DNA from: Neofusicoccum parvum
Taxonomy: Eukaryota; Ascomycota; Dothideomycetes; Botryosphaeriales; Botryosphaeriaceae
Reading direction: 5' to 3'
Length of the DNA: 64,000 nt
Assembly (NCBI GenBank): GCA_020912385.1
Contig: CP087209.1
Location: 1,860,001 to 1,924,000, forward strand
Position numbers and translations under genes: made by a program. The notes under the pieces were generated by a model. It did not search any database. It was not told where the DNA came from and worked only from the letters and a program-made list of their open reading frames with translations. This document shows, one piece after another, positions 44,501 through 56,490 of this stretch (its first letter is position 1; the number at the start of each line of letters is the position of its first letter).

Positions 44501-46342
44501 TCACACCTCGAGCTCCTCATCGTCCGCCACGCCGCGGCCGGCGCCCCTCTCCGCCACGACCTCCTCCGCCGACGGCTCGTCGAGGCGCACGCCGGGGCGG
44601 ATGAAGAAGGCGGTCGCGAACGCGAGCGCGAACACGGACGTCAGGCACACGAAGACGAGCTGCGTGAAGCTGCCGACGGTGGCGGCGTAGATGGCGTTGA
44701 ACACCGTGGGCGCGACGACGCGGGCCAGCGCGTGCAGCAGCCCGATGGCGCCGAGCAGCTGGCCGGTGCGGTCGGCCGGCACGTGCTTGGTCAGGCTGCT
44801 CTGCAGCGTGGGCGACCCCATGCCGCCGGCCGCCGCGACCGCGCCGCTGGCCAGGAACAGCGAGCCCGACGACGCCAGCGTGTAGCCCAGGTAGCCGAGC
44901 GTGTCGAGCGCGATGGCGAAGCGGATGAGCCACAGGTCGAACGAGTCGGCGCCCGACGGCCGCTCGGCCGGGTTGAGGCCGCGGCGGCCGGACCCGCGGC
45001 CCTTGAAGAGCCGCGTGATGATGGGGAGGACGACGAGCAGGCAGAAGACTCGGCTGCCGTTGACGATCGAGACGAGCCGGCTGGTCTCGAAGTTGCTCCA
45101 GCCGAACTGGAAGTTGGTGTAGATGATGACGACGGTCATGGCCCCCATGTGGACACCGAAGACGGTCGTGTCGACGCCGGCGAGGAGCAGAAGATTGCGT
45201 CGGACGGCGGGGCTGCTTCCCTCGCCACGTGGGTACAGGATCTTCAACGGCTCGAGGAGGTTGATGTGACGGATCCGCTCAATCCAGTCAGAGGAGGGGC
45301 TCCTGGCAGCACGCTCCATGGCATACTTCTCACGTGCGGCCATCTGTCGGTCCTTTGTGAGAGACTCGGGAATGATCAAGCCGACGAAGAGGATGAAGCT
45401 GACGTGGACACCGGCAGCAATGTAAAAGATTGATATGACAGAGCCGATTGCCTCGATGATGTACGCCGACACAATGGGACCGAGGGCAATACCAGTGAAG
45501 AGAGCGGCGTGGAAGTATCCAAAAACAACGCTGCGCCTATCGACGGGTATGCAATCAGTGGCGTAAGAGTTGGCGATGGCCATGGCAGCGATGAAGGATC
45601 CGAACAGCCCTTCGATGGCGTAGGCAACCAGGACCCAACCAACAGGGATAGTGTCGGGGTGAGTAGCTGCACAGAGCGTGATGACTTCTCCGAGCAGCAT
45701 GCCAGTGCTGGTGATAACAATAATGTGCAGGCGGCCATAGCGGTCCGAGAGCGCTCCAAGCTTGGGCGAAGTGATGGCACAGAGAATGCCGGAGAGCAGG
45801 TTGCCGTACAACGTGAACTGTGCAACCGCCGACGACACCTCGGGGCTTCGACACTGCGGGTTTTCGTCCCCAAAGACCACGGGAAGCGCCGTGAAGTTTG
45901 GGTCTTGTATGGCCTTATCGGAGAAGTACTCGCGACAGATCAGCGAAATCAAGAGGTTCATCTTGGGCACGAGGATTCCCGCATTCGCGATGGCCGTCAA
46001 GAAGAACATGGGCAGCATCCAGTAGACCTGGTACGATCGTCAGCACATCTCACGCCTTGTTGGGTCCAGCAGTCGACTGACCGACGGCCGTTTGTACCAC
46101 GGAAGCGCAGAGAAGCCCTCGTAAGGAGGAGGACTGCTGCTTGCGCTGCTCCGCCTGCTGCTGCTCTCGCTGCTGTCTCCGAGCAGAGGAGCCTCTTCCG
46201 CATGGCGATACCGCTTCCCCGAATCGATGCCACCGACATCAACCAGCATGGCGTCTTCTCCGGTGTGGCCCCGGTCCGCCTCTCTTATCGGGCCAGCCCG
46301 CAGAGCTCCGGCGTCGGGTGCGTAGGCGGCGTTGTTCTCCAT
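44501..46342 (-). CDS. Major facilitator superfamily transporter (TetA/YCR023C-like)
   Basis: Probable proton-coupled exporter or vacuolar/plasma-membrane transporter of the MFS; substrate unknown. Exons 46342-46082 and 46027-44501 with a 54-nt intron (GTCAGT donor, GTGCTGACG branch) give 595 residues. I chose ATG 46342 (MENNAAYAPD); an upstream in-frame ATG at 46468 would add 42 residues. The first 85 residues are soluble, with a Ser-rich patch before SALPWYKRPSV. About twelve hydrophobic helices follow. The MFS signature between helices 2 and 3 reads GALSDRYGRLHII. Helix 1 with FFLTAIANAGILVPKMNLL and its cysteine-containing loop resemble yeast YCR023C-type proteins. A charged loop near residues 305-350 is the usual central cytoplasmic loop. 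The C-terminus is acidic (DDEELEV). No partner genes for metabolism lie nearby. Confidence 0.88.
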
Positions 46343-47614
46343 AGCTGCGGAGATGCTGTTCTCGGTGGGCTGGGGGGCTCGAAAGAGTTGGCTACAAGGA
46401 CCCCTCGGACACTGCCAGAGGTCCGAATGGAGGCGCGGAAGTGGGCAGGTGGCTGCTTGCGAGAACAAGAGGCGCGCGGGATGTGGGCGGGCAGATCAAA
46501 TAAGTGTGGCCGTCATGTCGCGCACTCGACTATCTGGAGGTGTGGACCTTGCCGGCGCGGAAGGGCGGCGCGCGCAGTGATTGGTGGGGCGGGAGGCGTG
46601 AGTGGGCAAGTGGTGTTGTAAGTGTTGCGCGATGCACGATAGGTTCGGGTGGAGCTGGCAAAGTCCGGGCAGCGAAGCGCAAACTCTCAGGAAGCGCCGG
46701 CAGCGTGGGAGCGAGTGGGCGGTGGTGCGGTGGCGGGCCGAAAGTATGGGGAGCGGGGAGGCTCGCTGGGCTAGCTGGCAGGCAGTATCATGGTGTCTGG
46801 CTGTCGCAAGGTCGTCGATGGATGACGCCGAGGTGCACGCTGGATTGATAATGCACGCGATGCGCGTCGGCAGGCGGTTCCCCGAGGCCCCGGCGTTATG
46901 AGCTGGCATGGATCTTCCTCCGAGTCGTGACGTCGATGCCTGACGCGGCTTAGCCCGAAACACTTTGGTCGGCGCTGACAGACGCTCCGACGACCTTGGG
47001 CCCAGGAAGCCCTGCGCTGCCAGCTCAGCGGCCCCAGCGGCGTGGAGAAGGTTGACGGTCCCGGTCTCGACGCGCCCATCGAGCTGCTTGTTTCGACCTC
47101 GTTGGGTCGAGCGCATGAACCTGAGAGCATCTTCTGTTGGGAGCCCGCGCGAGAGCGACGTCTCGGACGCCCGCCCGGGCCCGCCTGTCGTGGACAATTA
47201 GAGTCGACGCCGCTGCTACTCAGGGCTAGCCGCTGAAACATTCCGATTCGCCCGGGGGCCTCGCGCGCCCGACGTGGTGCTGCTGAGTGGACGCCGCCGA
47301 CTTGCCTATCGCGAACTATTCAGGAACACAGAGTCAGTGCTTGGAACTCCGCCTCTGATAAGCCTCGTATAGCTGAGGGAATTGCTGTACAGTTGGTGGA
47401 GCACCAAGCCCGCCTCGTAAGCCTGCACATGACCATTTTTAGCAGCTGAAAATACACGGGTGCTATTGTTACAGACTAGATGAGAGTGTGCTGCTCGAGA
47501 ACGCCGTGCCGAGCTAGATGCCCCAGGTATACATAGTCCCAGCCCTAATCCGACACTCCCTGCCTATTTTGCTGTGCCATTCATACAAAACTGAACCGAG
47601 CGAATGCCCGCTTT
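46343..47614. other. Intergenic region between MFS transporter and ferrochelatase
   Basis: This is the upstream region of the MFS gene and the 3' flank of ferrochelatase. Frames of 233 and 156 codons on minus lack domains. I see no gene. Confidence 0.5.
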
Positions 47615-49037
<1,423 letters not shown>

Positions 49038-49473
49038 GGTGGGCGGAGTTGGTGGTGATCGGAATGAGCGGAATCAATTTCTACCTCTGCATGATCTGGA
49101 CAGGTGGCGCGCGGTGGGTGAGAGGTGTGGGCGCTGAATAAGAGAGGAGGTCTCGAGGTGTGGTGCTGGAGCTCTGCCCCCGGCTTTCTCGATCGTCATC
49201 GCGGGTGCTGGCGCGCCGCTAATCGGCGCCACTCAGCGTCGAGCCATTACAGCACCGCTGAGCTGCTCGTCCGGAGATTCTTGGCGGCACGTGGCCGCGC
49301 GATGATCCAGCTGGTGCGGACGCCGACAACCTCGTGTCCGAATACGGCTTGTCGCGCTGGAGAACTTGCGCGTCCTTCGATGATCGGAGACCGTTTGTTT
49401 ATGTATAAATTCCGAAGACTCGCAACCGAGCCGCACGTCGAACGCCCGGAGATCGTCGAGCAGCCGGAGATCC
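49038..49473. promoter_or_regulatory. Head-to-head promoter of ferrochelatase and alpha-amylase
   Basis: This is a 436-bp divergent upstream region. A TATA-like ATGTATAAAT occurs at about 49399-49408, some 70 bases before the amylase ATG. No coding sequence is supported. Confidence 0.5.
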
Positions 49474-51335
49474 ATGTCTTGGCTGCGCAACCGTTTTTCC
49501 AAGGCTCATCGAAGCCGCAAGGAGTCGCAACAGATCCAGCTCAGGGGTAATGACTAGCAGAACCCTCCATGATGCTGCCGCTGACGGCCAACCGAAGGCC
49601 CAGAGACGCAGGAACCCAGCAGTCCGACGCCGCCAAACGAGACCATCTTCCAGGGCTTCGAGTGGCACACGCCAGGTGGGCACTGGACCCGCCTATCTGC
49701 AGCGCTGCAAACTTATGCCGATCTGGGCATAACCTCAATATGGCTGCCGCCGGGCTGCAAGGCAAACCAGCCGCACGGTAACGGCTACGACTGCTACGAC
49801 TTGTGGGACCTCGGCGAGTTCGACCAGAAGGGCGCAAGGTCCACGAAATGGGGTTCGCGCGAGGAGCTGCGCGATCTCATGCAAAGGGCGAGGAGCTTGG
49901 GGATCGCCATCATCTGGGACGCTGTTCTCAACCACAAAACCGCCGGAGACACCACAGAGGAGTGCTGGGCTGTCGAGGTCGACCCGACTGGTGAGTCGAG
50001 ATTGAAGACAGCTATTGCCCGTGTCTCCCACGCTTCTCGGTTTCCTTCTTTTTTTTGTTCTCCCCCTTTTGTCACTACAGTCGCTTCCTTGATCATCCCC
50101 CACGCCTTGTCAAATGCTGATGCATTCATCTCTCCCAAGACCGCAGAATCGAGACGACCAAGCCCCGAAAAATCGAGCCCTGGATCCACTACTCCTTTCC
50201 GGGCCGCGGCGACAAGTACAGCAGCCTGAAATGGCACTGGCAGCACTTCAACGGCACGGACTGGGACCAGCGCGCCGAACGCCATGCCATCTACAAGATC
50301 ATCGACCCTCCCGACGCCAAAGGCCGCCGCCCAACCGGCAGCCACCGTAAAGACTGGGCGCCGGACGTCGACGGCGAGAACGGCAACTTCGACTACCTCA
50401 TGTTCTCCAACATCGACTACTCCAACGCCGAGGCGCGGCAGGACGTGCTGAACTGGGGCGCCTGGATGCTCAACGACGTGGGCGTCTCGGGCTTCCGCCT
50501 CGACGCCTTCAAGCACGTCAGCTGGCACTTCGCGCGCGAGTGGGCGGCGCACGTGCAGGCGGCGGCGCGGCAGCGCGGGCGCGGCGACGTCTTCATCGTC
50601 GGCGAGTACTGGACGGGCGAGCTGGCCAAGCTGGTGCGCTGGGTCGACCACGTCGGGCACGGCGCGCGCACCTACGACGCGCCGCTGCTCAACAACTTCT
50701 CCGCGCTGTCGCTCGCGCGCCGGCCGTCGGCGCTCGACCTGCGCCGCGTCTACCGCGACACCCTGGTGGCCGCCCGCCCGCGCGCCGCCGTCACCATGGT
50801 CACCTCGCACGACACCCAGCCCGGCCAGACCATGGAAACGCTCGTCGCCCCCTTCTTCAAGCCGCTGGCCTACGCCCTCGTGCTGCTGCGCCGCGACGAC
50901 GGCCTGCCCTGCGTCTTCTACGGCGACCTGCACGGCACCCGCGGCCCGCGCGCCGAGCCGCCCGCGTGCGGCGGGAAGCTGCCGGTCTTGCTGCTGGCCC
51001 GCGCGCGCTTCGCGTACGGCGACCAGACCGACTACTTTGATGCCAGGCACTGCGTTGGCTGGGTGAGGCATGGCACGTGGGATCGGCCGGACGGGTGTGT
51101 GGTCGTGATGAGTGTGGCGGGGCCGGCGGTGAAGGGGATGTGTGTGGGGAGGTGGGCGGCTGGGCAGACGTGGGTGGATGTGCTGGGCGAGTGTGGGGAG
51201 AAGGTGGTGTTGGATGACAGGGGTTGTGGCGTTTTCTCTTGTGCGGCGAGGAGCGTTAGTATTTGGGTGAGGGAAGGTTCAGTGCCGCCGGAGTTATTTG
51301 AGAGGGCGTGTCACGCGGAGAGGTACAAGTTATAG
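49474..51335 (+). CDS. GH13_5 alpha-amylase, intracellular type
   Basis: Endo-acting alpha-1,4-glucanase of glycoside hydrolase family 13, subfamily 5-like. Exons 49474-49546, 49604-49990, 50140-51335 give 551 residues; introns are 57 and 149 nt. The first exon reads MSWLRNRFSKAHRSRK and has no signal peptide, so a cytosolic enzyme acting on glycogen or storage alpha-glucan is likely (inference). After intron 1 come NETIFQGFEWHTPGGHW and LGITSIWLPPGCKANQ. Region I is WDAVLNHKTAGD, the nucleophile Asp is in GFRLDAFKH (about 273), the acid/base Glu in VGEYWTG (about 307), and the third Asp in VTSHDTQPGQ (about 376), where Ser-His replaces the usual Asn-His. The third exon becomes extremely GC-rich. 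The C-terminal beta domain ends RACHAERYKL. Confidence 0.92.
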
Positions 51336-51694
51336 AGCGGGAATCAGAAAAGAGATGGTAGATGATGGGAAATAGTGGAAGTTAAAGACCACATGTTGAT
51401 GTAGGATAGTACCAAATGGGGTGGAATTGGCCAGAGGTAATTATTTTGAGAACAGCCATGGTATCCACCAAACCGTGATTTGACTGGCCACTCTGAGACC
51501 TTGCACTCAACGCCACTAGGTCATTGGCTAGGACACCTTGACATGTAAGATCTTGATCGAAAACGGACAAGCGTGTCATGCCAAAGTGCGCACACTGTTC
51601 ATTGAGGAGAGGCTATGATGTGGAACAGAAAATCGACAAGGTATATTTTGTTTTGATGTGGCCCTTAAAAAAAAAATTACGACAAAGATGTGCT
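51336..51694. other. Intergenic region between convergent genes
   Basis: This short A+T-richer spacer holds the 3' flanks of the amylase and Alg5 genes, with an A-run at about 51668-51676. No gene is seen. Confidence 0.55.
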
Positions 51695-53136
51695 CTATGC
51701 GCGCGAATACACCCCAAACATCCAACTGGCACGCAGAACTGCCAATCCCCATGCCATGCCTAAGCTGTCCCATACCACGTTCAGCTTACTCCCCATGACC
51801 TCCTTCCAGCCAACGGCTACTTCGGCCATGGGAATGTTTGCGCTCTCCGCAAGCATCAGCATCTCGACGTCGAAAATCCAGCCCTCACTGTGCATATACG
51901 GAATAATGTAGGGCAGTGCGGCGCGTGAGAAGAGCTTGAAGCCGCATTGAGTATCCTTGATCCTGGATGTAGCAGGCGGTGTCATAATCCAGAGCAGGAG
52001 GTGGAAGGAGTGCATAAGGAAGTTGCGAAGCTTCGAGCGCTAGAGCAGAAGTCAGAATGCGTATTCTCACGTGTATATCAGCGTAACGACTTACCTTAAC
52101 AACCGCTTCGCTCCCCACCAAATGCGATCGTGAACCGATACCCACGCCGCGCCCGAGCGAATCCTCGACCTCCTGACACCCTGCCACGAGCTTCTTGAGG
52201 TCCGTGATCTCGCTCGCGCCGTCCGCGTCTGCGAATACGACATACTGTCCCCGAACGTGGCGCATACCGTGGGTGACGGCACCTCCCTTGCCCCTATTCT
52301 GAACCAGTCTAATAACGCGAATTGAGCCATGGGGGATGTGTGTGGGACCAGGCTTGGCCTTCCAAGGACCAGGAACGGGCGTCGGGTACTGCGACAGCTG
52401 GTGGTCGCGGGCAAAGTTCAGCACATATTCCTCGGTGCGGTCCGTCGAACCGTCCGACACGACGAGGATTTCCCAACCAGAGCCGACACGCGCGGCCGAG
52501 CTTCCTGCGGCCGCGCCGTTGCGCAGCGGCTTCTGCTGGCCGTTCAGAGACTTTGCGGTAACAGAGGGCGAGCGTGCCTCGATCTCAGCGCCGTGCGCAT
52601 CGCCGTATTCGCGCTGCAGGAACTCGACGGCTTCCTCCAGCATGCCACCCAACCGCTCCTCTTCGTTGTAGGCGGGCACAACCAAGGACATGAAGACCTC
52701 GGGCTCGTCAATCTTGTGCTGTTCCTCCATCGGCTTGCGCTGGCGCCGGGCCAGCTCCTTGCGCGCAGCCCATTGGTCCAACCAGCAGGGTAGCTGCTTG
52801 GGTTCGCTTGGGGTTCCGTCCGGGAGGATGGTGCGGTATGTCTTCTCGGAGGGGAACGGGAGGCGGGGTGTGGGCGCGACGATGAGAAGAAAGGTGAAGA
52901 ACTAGACACACAGGGGCGTTGCGTCAGCGTGTGTGTGCAGAAACGTGGGCTCGCGGAATTCGGCGTGGGAGATTAAATGGAATGCGACCTACCAAGGCGG
53001 AGAACCCCACGACGGAGGTGAGAAGAATGAGGAGAAGATAGGGCAGCGGGGTGTGCTGGAGATGTATAACCAGCTCCTGCAACTCCTCGGCAATCATGCC
53101 CAGCTCATCGCTGAGCGTCTCGAGGATCGCGGCCAT
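51695..53136 (-). CDS. alg5: Dolichyl-phosphate beta-glucosyltransferase Alg5
   Basis: Transfers glucose from UDP-glucose to dolichyl phosphate on the cytosolic face of the ER, supplying the donor for the terminal glucoses of the N-glycan precursor. Exons 53136-52993, 52901-52095, 52039-51695 (431 residues); introns are 91 and 55 nt. The start is ATG 53136 (MAAILETLSDE); no ATG lies closely upstream in frame. One membrane anchor spans about residues 33-58 and crosses the first intron (LLLILLTSVVGFSALFFTFL). The GT-A family 2 domain follows with SLVVPAYNEEERL, VVSDGSTDRTEEY, VQNRGKGGAVTHGM and the DXD-like YVVFADADGA. Downstream of intron 2 is the Alg5 block RIKDTQCGFKLFSR. An insertion of about 30 Ala/Gly/Ser-rich residues lies between the first two GT motifs. 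Confidence 0.93.
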
Positions 53137-56100
53137 TGGAGGCAAGCTGGAGCGGACACTACGGGGAGCGCAGCGCGGACGGCTGAAGGCCCATTGATCG
53201 GCGGGGCGAGAGGGAGAAGCACGGCGCGGGTCTCAGGGCTGGAGTCTTCGGGCGAGTGGGTGAACGAGAGTGTTTGACCAGGCCAGCAGAGCCAGCACGG
53301 CGAAGTTAGAGGACGCACTGGTGGAAGTGTCAACTGTCAATTGCGCGTCTAGTGACGACGTTGCATTCACAGGCAGTGGTCCCTGCATGACGCTGGCGCC
53401 GAACCGCCCCGGCTCTGACTCGCCCGCCCCGACCTGCCCGCTGCCGCAGAGCCTCCCGCCGCGTCTCCACCGTGCCCTCTGCCTCAACACCATCGATCGT
53501 CGCTCGCGCCGCCAGAGGGCTATTCTGCCGGTCGCGTCCACTCCGCCAGCACGCATGCGGGCGGTGAGCCCCAGCGAGACGCCGCCTCGACGCCAAAATG
53601 CCTCAACGCGCCGGGTCCGCGGCGCCGGCCAGCTGTCCCCGGTCCTTCGCCGCACTCGTGCTGGACTCCTGCCGCGGTGGGCTACGTCTTCATTCTCTCT
53701 TTGTCGCTCTTGTCACATGGCTGCGCCAGCGCCCTCTCGCTCATTCCTCCTGCTTCCGAAGGAAAATGGGTTGGCGCGGCGAGCTCCGGGGAGCGCTGGC
53801 CGCCCGTGTGACAGGATCATACGACAGAACATTTCCTACACCGTCTGTCCCCAAATACCGTCTCTCTGCTGGGGTTTTCTCTCGCGGGTGTTCATGCCGG
53901 GAGCCGTTGTGGTGTTTGTGCAACTCGCTCTTGGCTCTGTCCCCGATGACATGCCGTGTTTCTATTTTAAGCAGCCCCTGGCGGTCGCATACAGACTCGA
54001 TATCTCCCTCGCAACGCAACATGGAAGAGTGTGACGCGCATGTCGCCTTTAGGGCTGGCCATGCATGTCGTATTCTATGTTGCATGCTATATTGAACGCT
54101 GGTTAGCTGACCGTTTCAGCAGGTCGAAGCTGAGTGTGGCTGTGAACAGGCGCATCACCGCCGTGGAGGCAAAAGTTCGCCCCCCTTACCGGCCACGCGC
54201 ATGGCGCACCCAACTTCCATATCCGCTCGCACGCCACCGGTCCGAATCCAATGGAGAATGTGTGGCAGGAAAGAAGAAAAATCTCCATGCTGTTCCTTAG
54301 CCGCGGATATGCGTCGTCAGTGTAGGGCGTGTGCTCTGTGGCGGAGTAAGCACCATGCCAGGGTAGCCGCCTGTCTTCTGGCCAAGATCCCATTACTGTT
54401 CTATTCGGCAACAATGGCCTTTCAGCTCACACATGCTGGCACTTGCTTGAGCTGACGACCACATCTGCTGGAACCTGGTTGCCTTCTTGCGCTACTGCCC
54501 GAAGTTCTCGTCTAATGTGCACCCCTGACCTCTCACGCGTCTCCTTCAAGCAAGTTGGCGCCCTTCTCGAAAGCTTGGAAAGAAGGCAACCACGGAGTCG
54601 CCGGTCGGGCGACACAGTGGCTTGCATTCGAAACGGGACCTTCTTCCTGTGGCCATTCGTTTGGAGTTCACCGGTGCGAGGCGGATCATTTCCGCTAGGG
54701 CAACCGACTTCTCGCCGCCTCATCCAATCGAAGTCTTCTAGAATGAGGCAGTCAATGGGGAGATCACAGCTGACAGGTCAATTCGACAGCTGAGCTCCCC
54801 ACCCAGCTCACGTCCAAACGCCCCTCTCTGTGCTTCGGGATATCCCACAAAGGAATGGAATGGAGTAAGAGATGCACAATAGCTGCTGCCTGCTCGTTTC
54901 TGTCTGTGCGTTGATCCTCTCAGCGTTGACCATGCAGCTAGCCAGGTTCTACTGCTTCTCGTAGATCCAAAGAGGAGGGTACAGTCAGCTGCTTGTGATC
55001 ACTCTCATGCTCCACTTGCCCTTGCCTGACGCCTTGCTTTCTGCGCGAAGGTCTGCTGCCTGAAAATCGCGGGTGGGGCCATGTATGCAATGCTATGGGT
55101 GCCTGTTTCGGATATACCAGCCTTCTCTGGTGTGTAACCTCTGGTCGAATTCTCGAAAAAGGGGGCTGGGAGCGAGGGATTTCACAAAGTCATCAAGTGT
55201 GATTACTGTAACTTTCTTTTTTGGGAGCTTGATGAGCGATGTCTCCCATTGGGCTCTTGCGTGTTGGTCCAATGGTCTACCTCGGCTATGGGGTTGACCC
55301 GTGCACTTTGACGGTACATACTGACCGGTCAAGCTGGATGAATGACCTCATAATAGTCCTATTCGGCGGTGAAGATTAATTAGAGCATTATTGCTTTTTT
55401 ATAGCGATCTTGAGCATTCAGTCTCTGGGGAGACAATTTATAGTGCACGTAGTGATCTGACGACGACGCAGCCCATCACGCTCGAATCTGGAGCTCATGC
55501 TCATTCAATTCTTTGTGTCTACTTAGAAAGGTTTACATCTAAGTGATTTCCGGGCCCTTCGCTGGTACTGATGGTGGCTCTGATAATGACTTTGTGAATG
55601 AGTTGTGTCCGAACCGCAACAGTAATCGGCACCGTAGGGCTTGTGCCGAAGCATAGGCAATGACTGACTAGTCTTCGATCCAGACTGTACTTTCTCCGCT
55701 CTCATTGTGTTTGCCTGAGGCATCGCGAACAAAGTGGATACTTGCTAGCGTCATTTGATCACCTCTGAGTGTGTCTTGATCGCTGATGCCTTAAGAGCTC
55801 ATTTCTCGGCGGACGCCGAACCTAGTTATAGATGCGGCATTTGTGCCACATTGCGGGCATTTCCAACCCGCAATCCGCCGTTGTCCACCTGGCTCGAAGG
55901 ATTTGCTTACCCCAACAGAAATCTGATTGGTTCGGGATACCTCCCGGAGACCCCCGCATCGCAGAAGATAAGCTTTGTACTCCACCATCTGTCTTGCTGT
56001 CAACACCGCGGGGCCATGGCGGGGTTTATCACCGGTCATCGAAAGGATTGTGTGAGATAGCTATGTTCTAAGAGGCCGGATGCGTTTGTACTGTTCTTTG

Positions 56101-56490
56101 GCGAAGCTCTGAGGTGAATCGGCCGCACTGGCGTATCGAGACTTCGCCGTCTCTACAACCTCTGTGCTCTGTCAACTACACTGTTTCATCGAATACAGTC
56201 TGCAGCTCTTTCTGGCCATCAACCAGTCAAGCTCCCGAATTTATAACTTGCGTTAGCTGCGCGGGTCGGCTAGCATAAACCCTACATTGTACACAAGGTG
56301 TAACTACATTGTAGATCGAACGAGGACCGGGAAGTCATCCGGAGGAGGGCAATTCGGCTAGCACTCCAAAAGTAAGCACAAAAGTTAAAAATCATCGTAT
56401 AAAATTCCCTCTAAGACGTCGCTCTAACCATACCGCAGCGCCAACAGCCGCATCCGGTTTCACTGAACACGCCCACGCCACACCTCCACC
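53137..56490. other. 3.35-kb gene-poor interval
   Basis: The left half is GC-rich and has a 254-codon plus frame (53270-54034) with no domain. The right half (about 54.8-56.4 kb) is A+T-richer. A minus frame at 56039-55791 ends with a Cys-X2-Cys (GWKCPQCGTNA), but I cannot extend or recognise it. I see no supported gene. Confidence 0.45.

Noticed and set aside
53270..54034. 254-codon plus frame upstream of Alg5
   Set aside because: It has no recognisable domain and promoter-like position. The start has no supporting context, and alternative frames are equally open.
55791..56039. Minus frame with WKCPQCG resembling a rubredoxin-like knuckle
   Set aside because: There is only one Cys pair, no second knuckle, no extension by splicing and an equally open plus frame.
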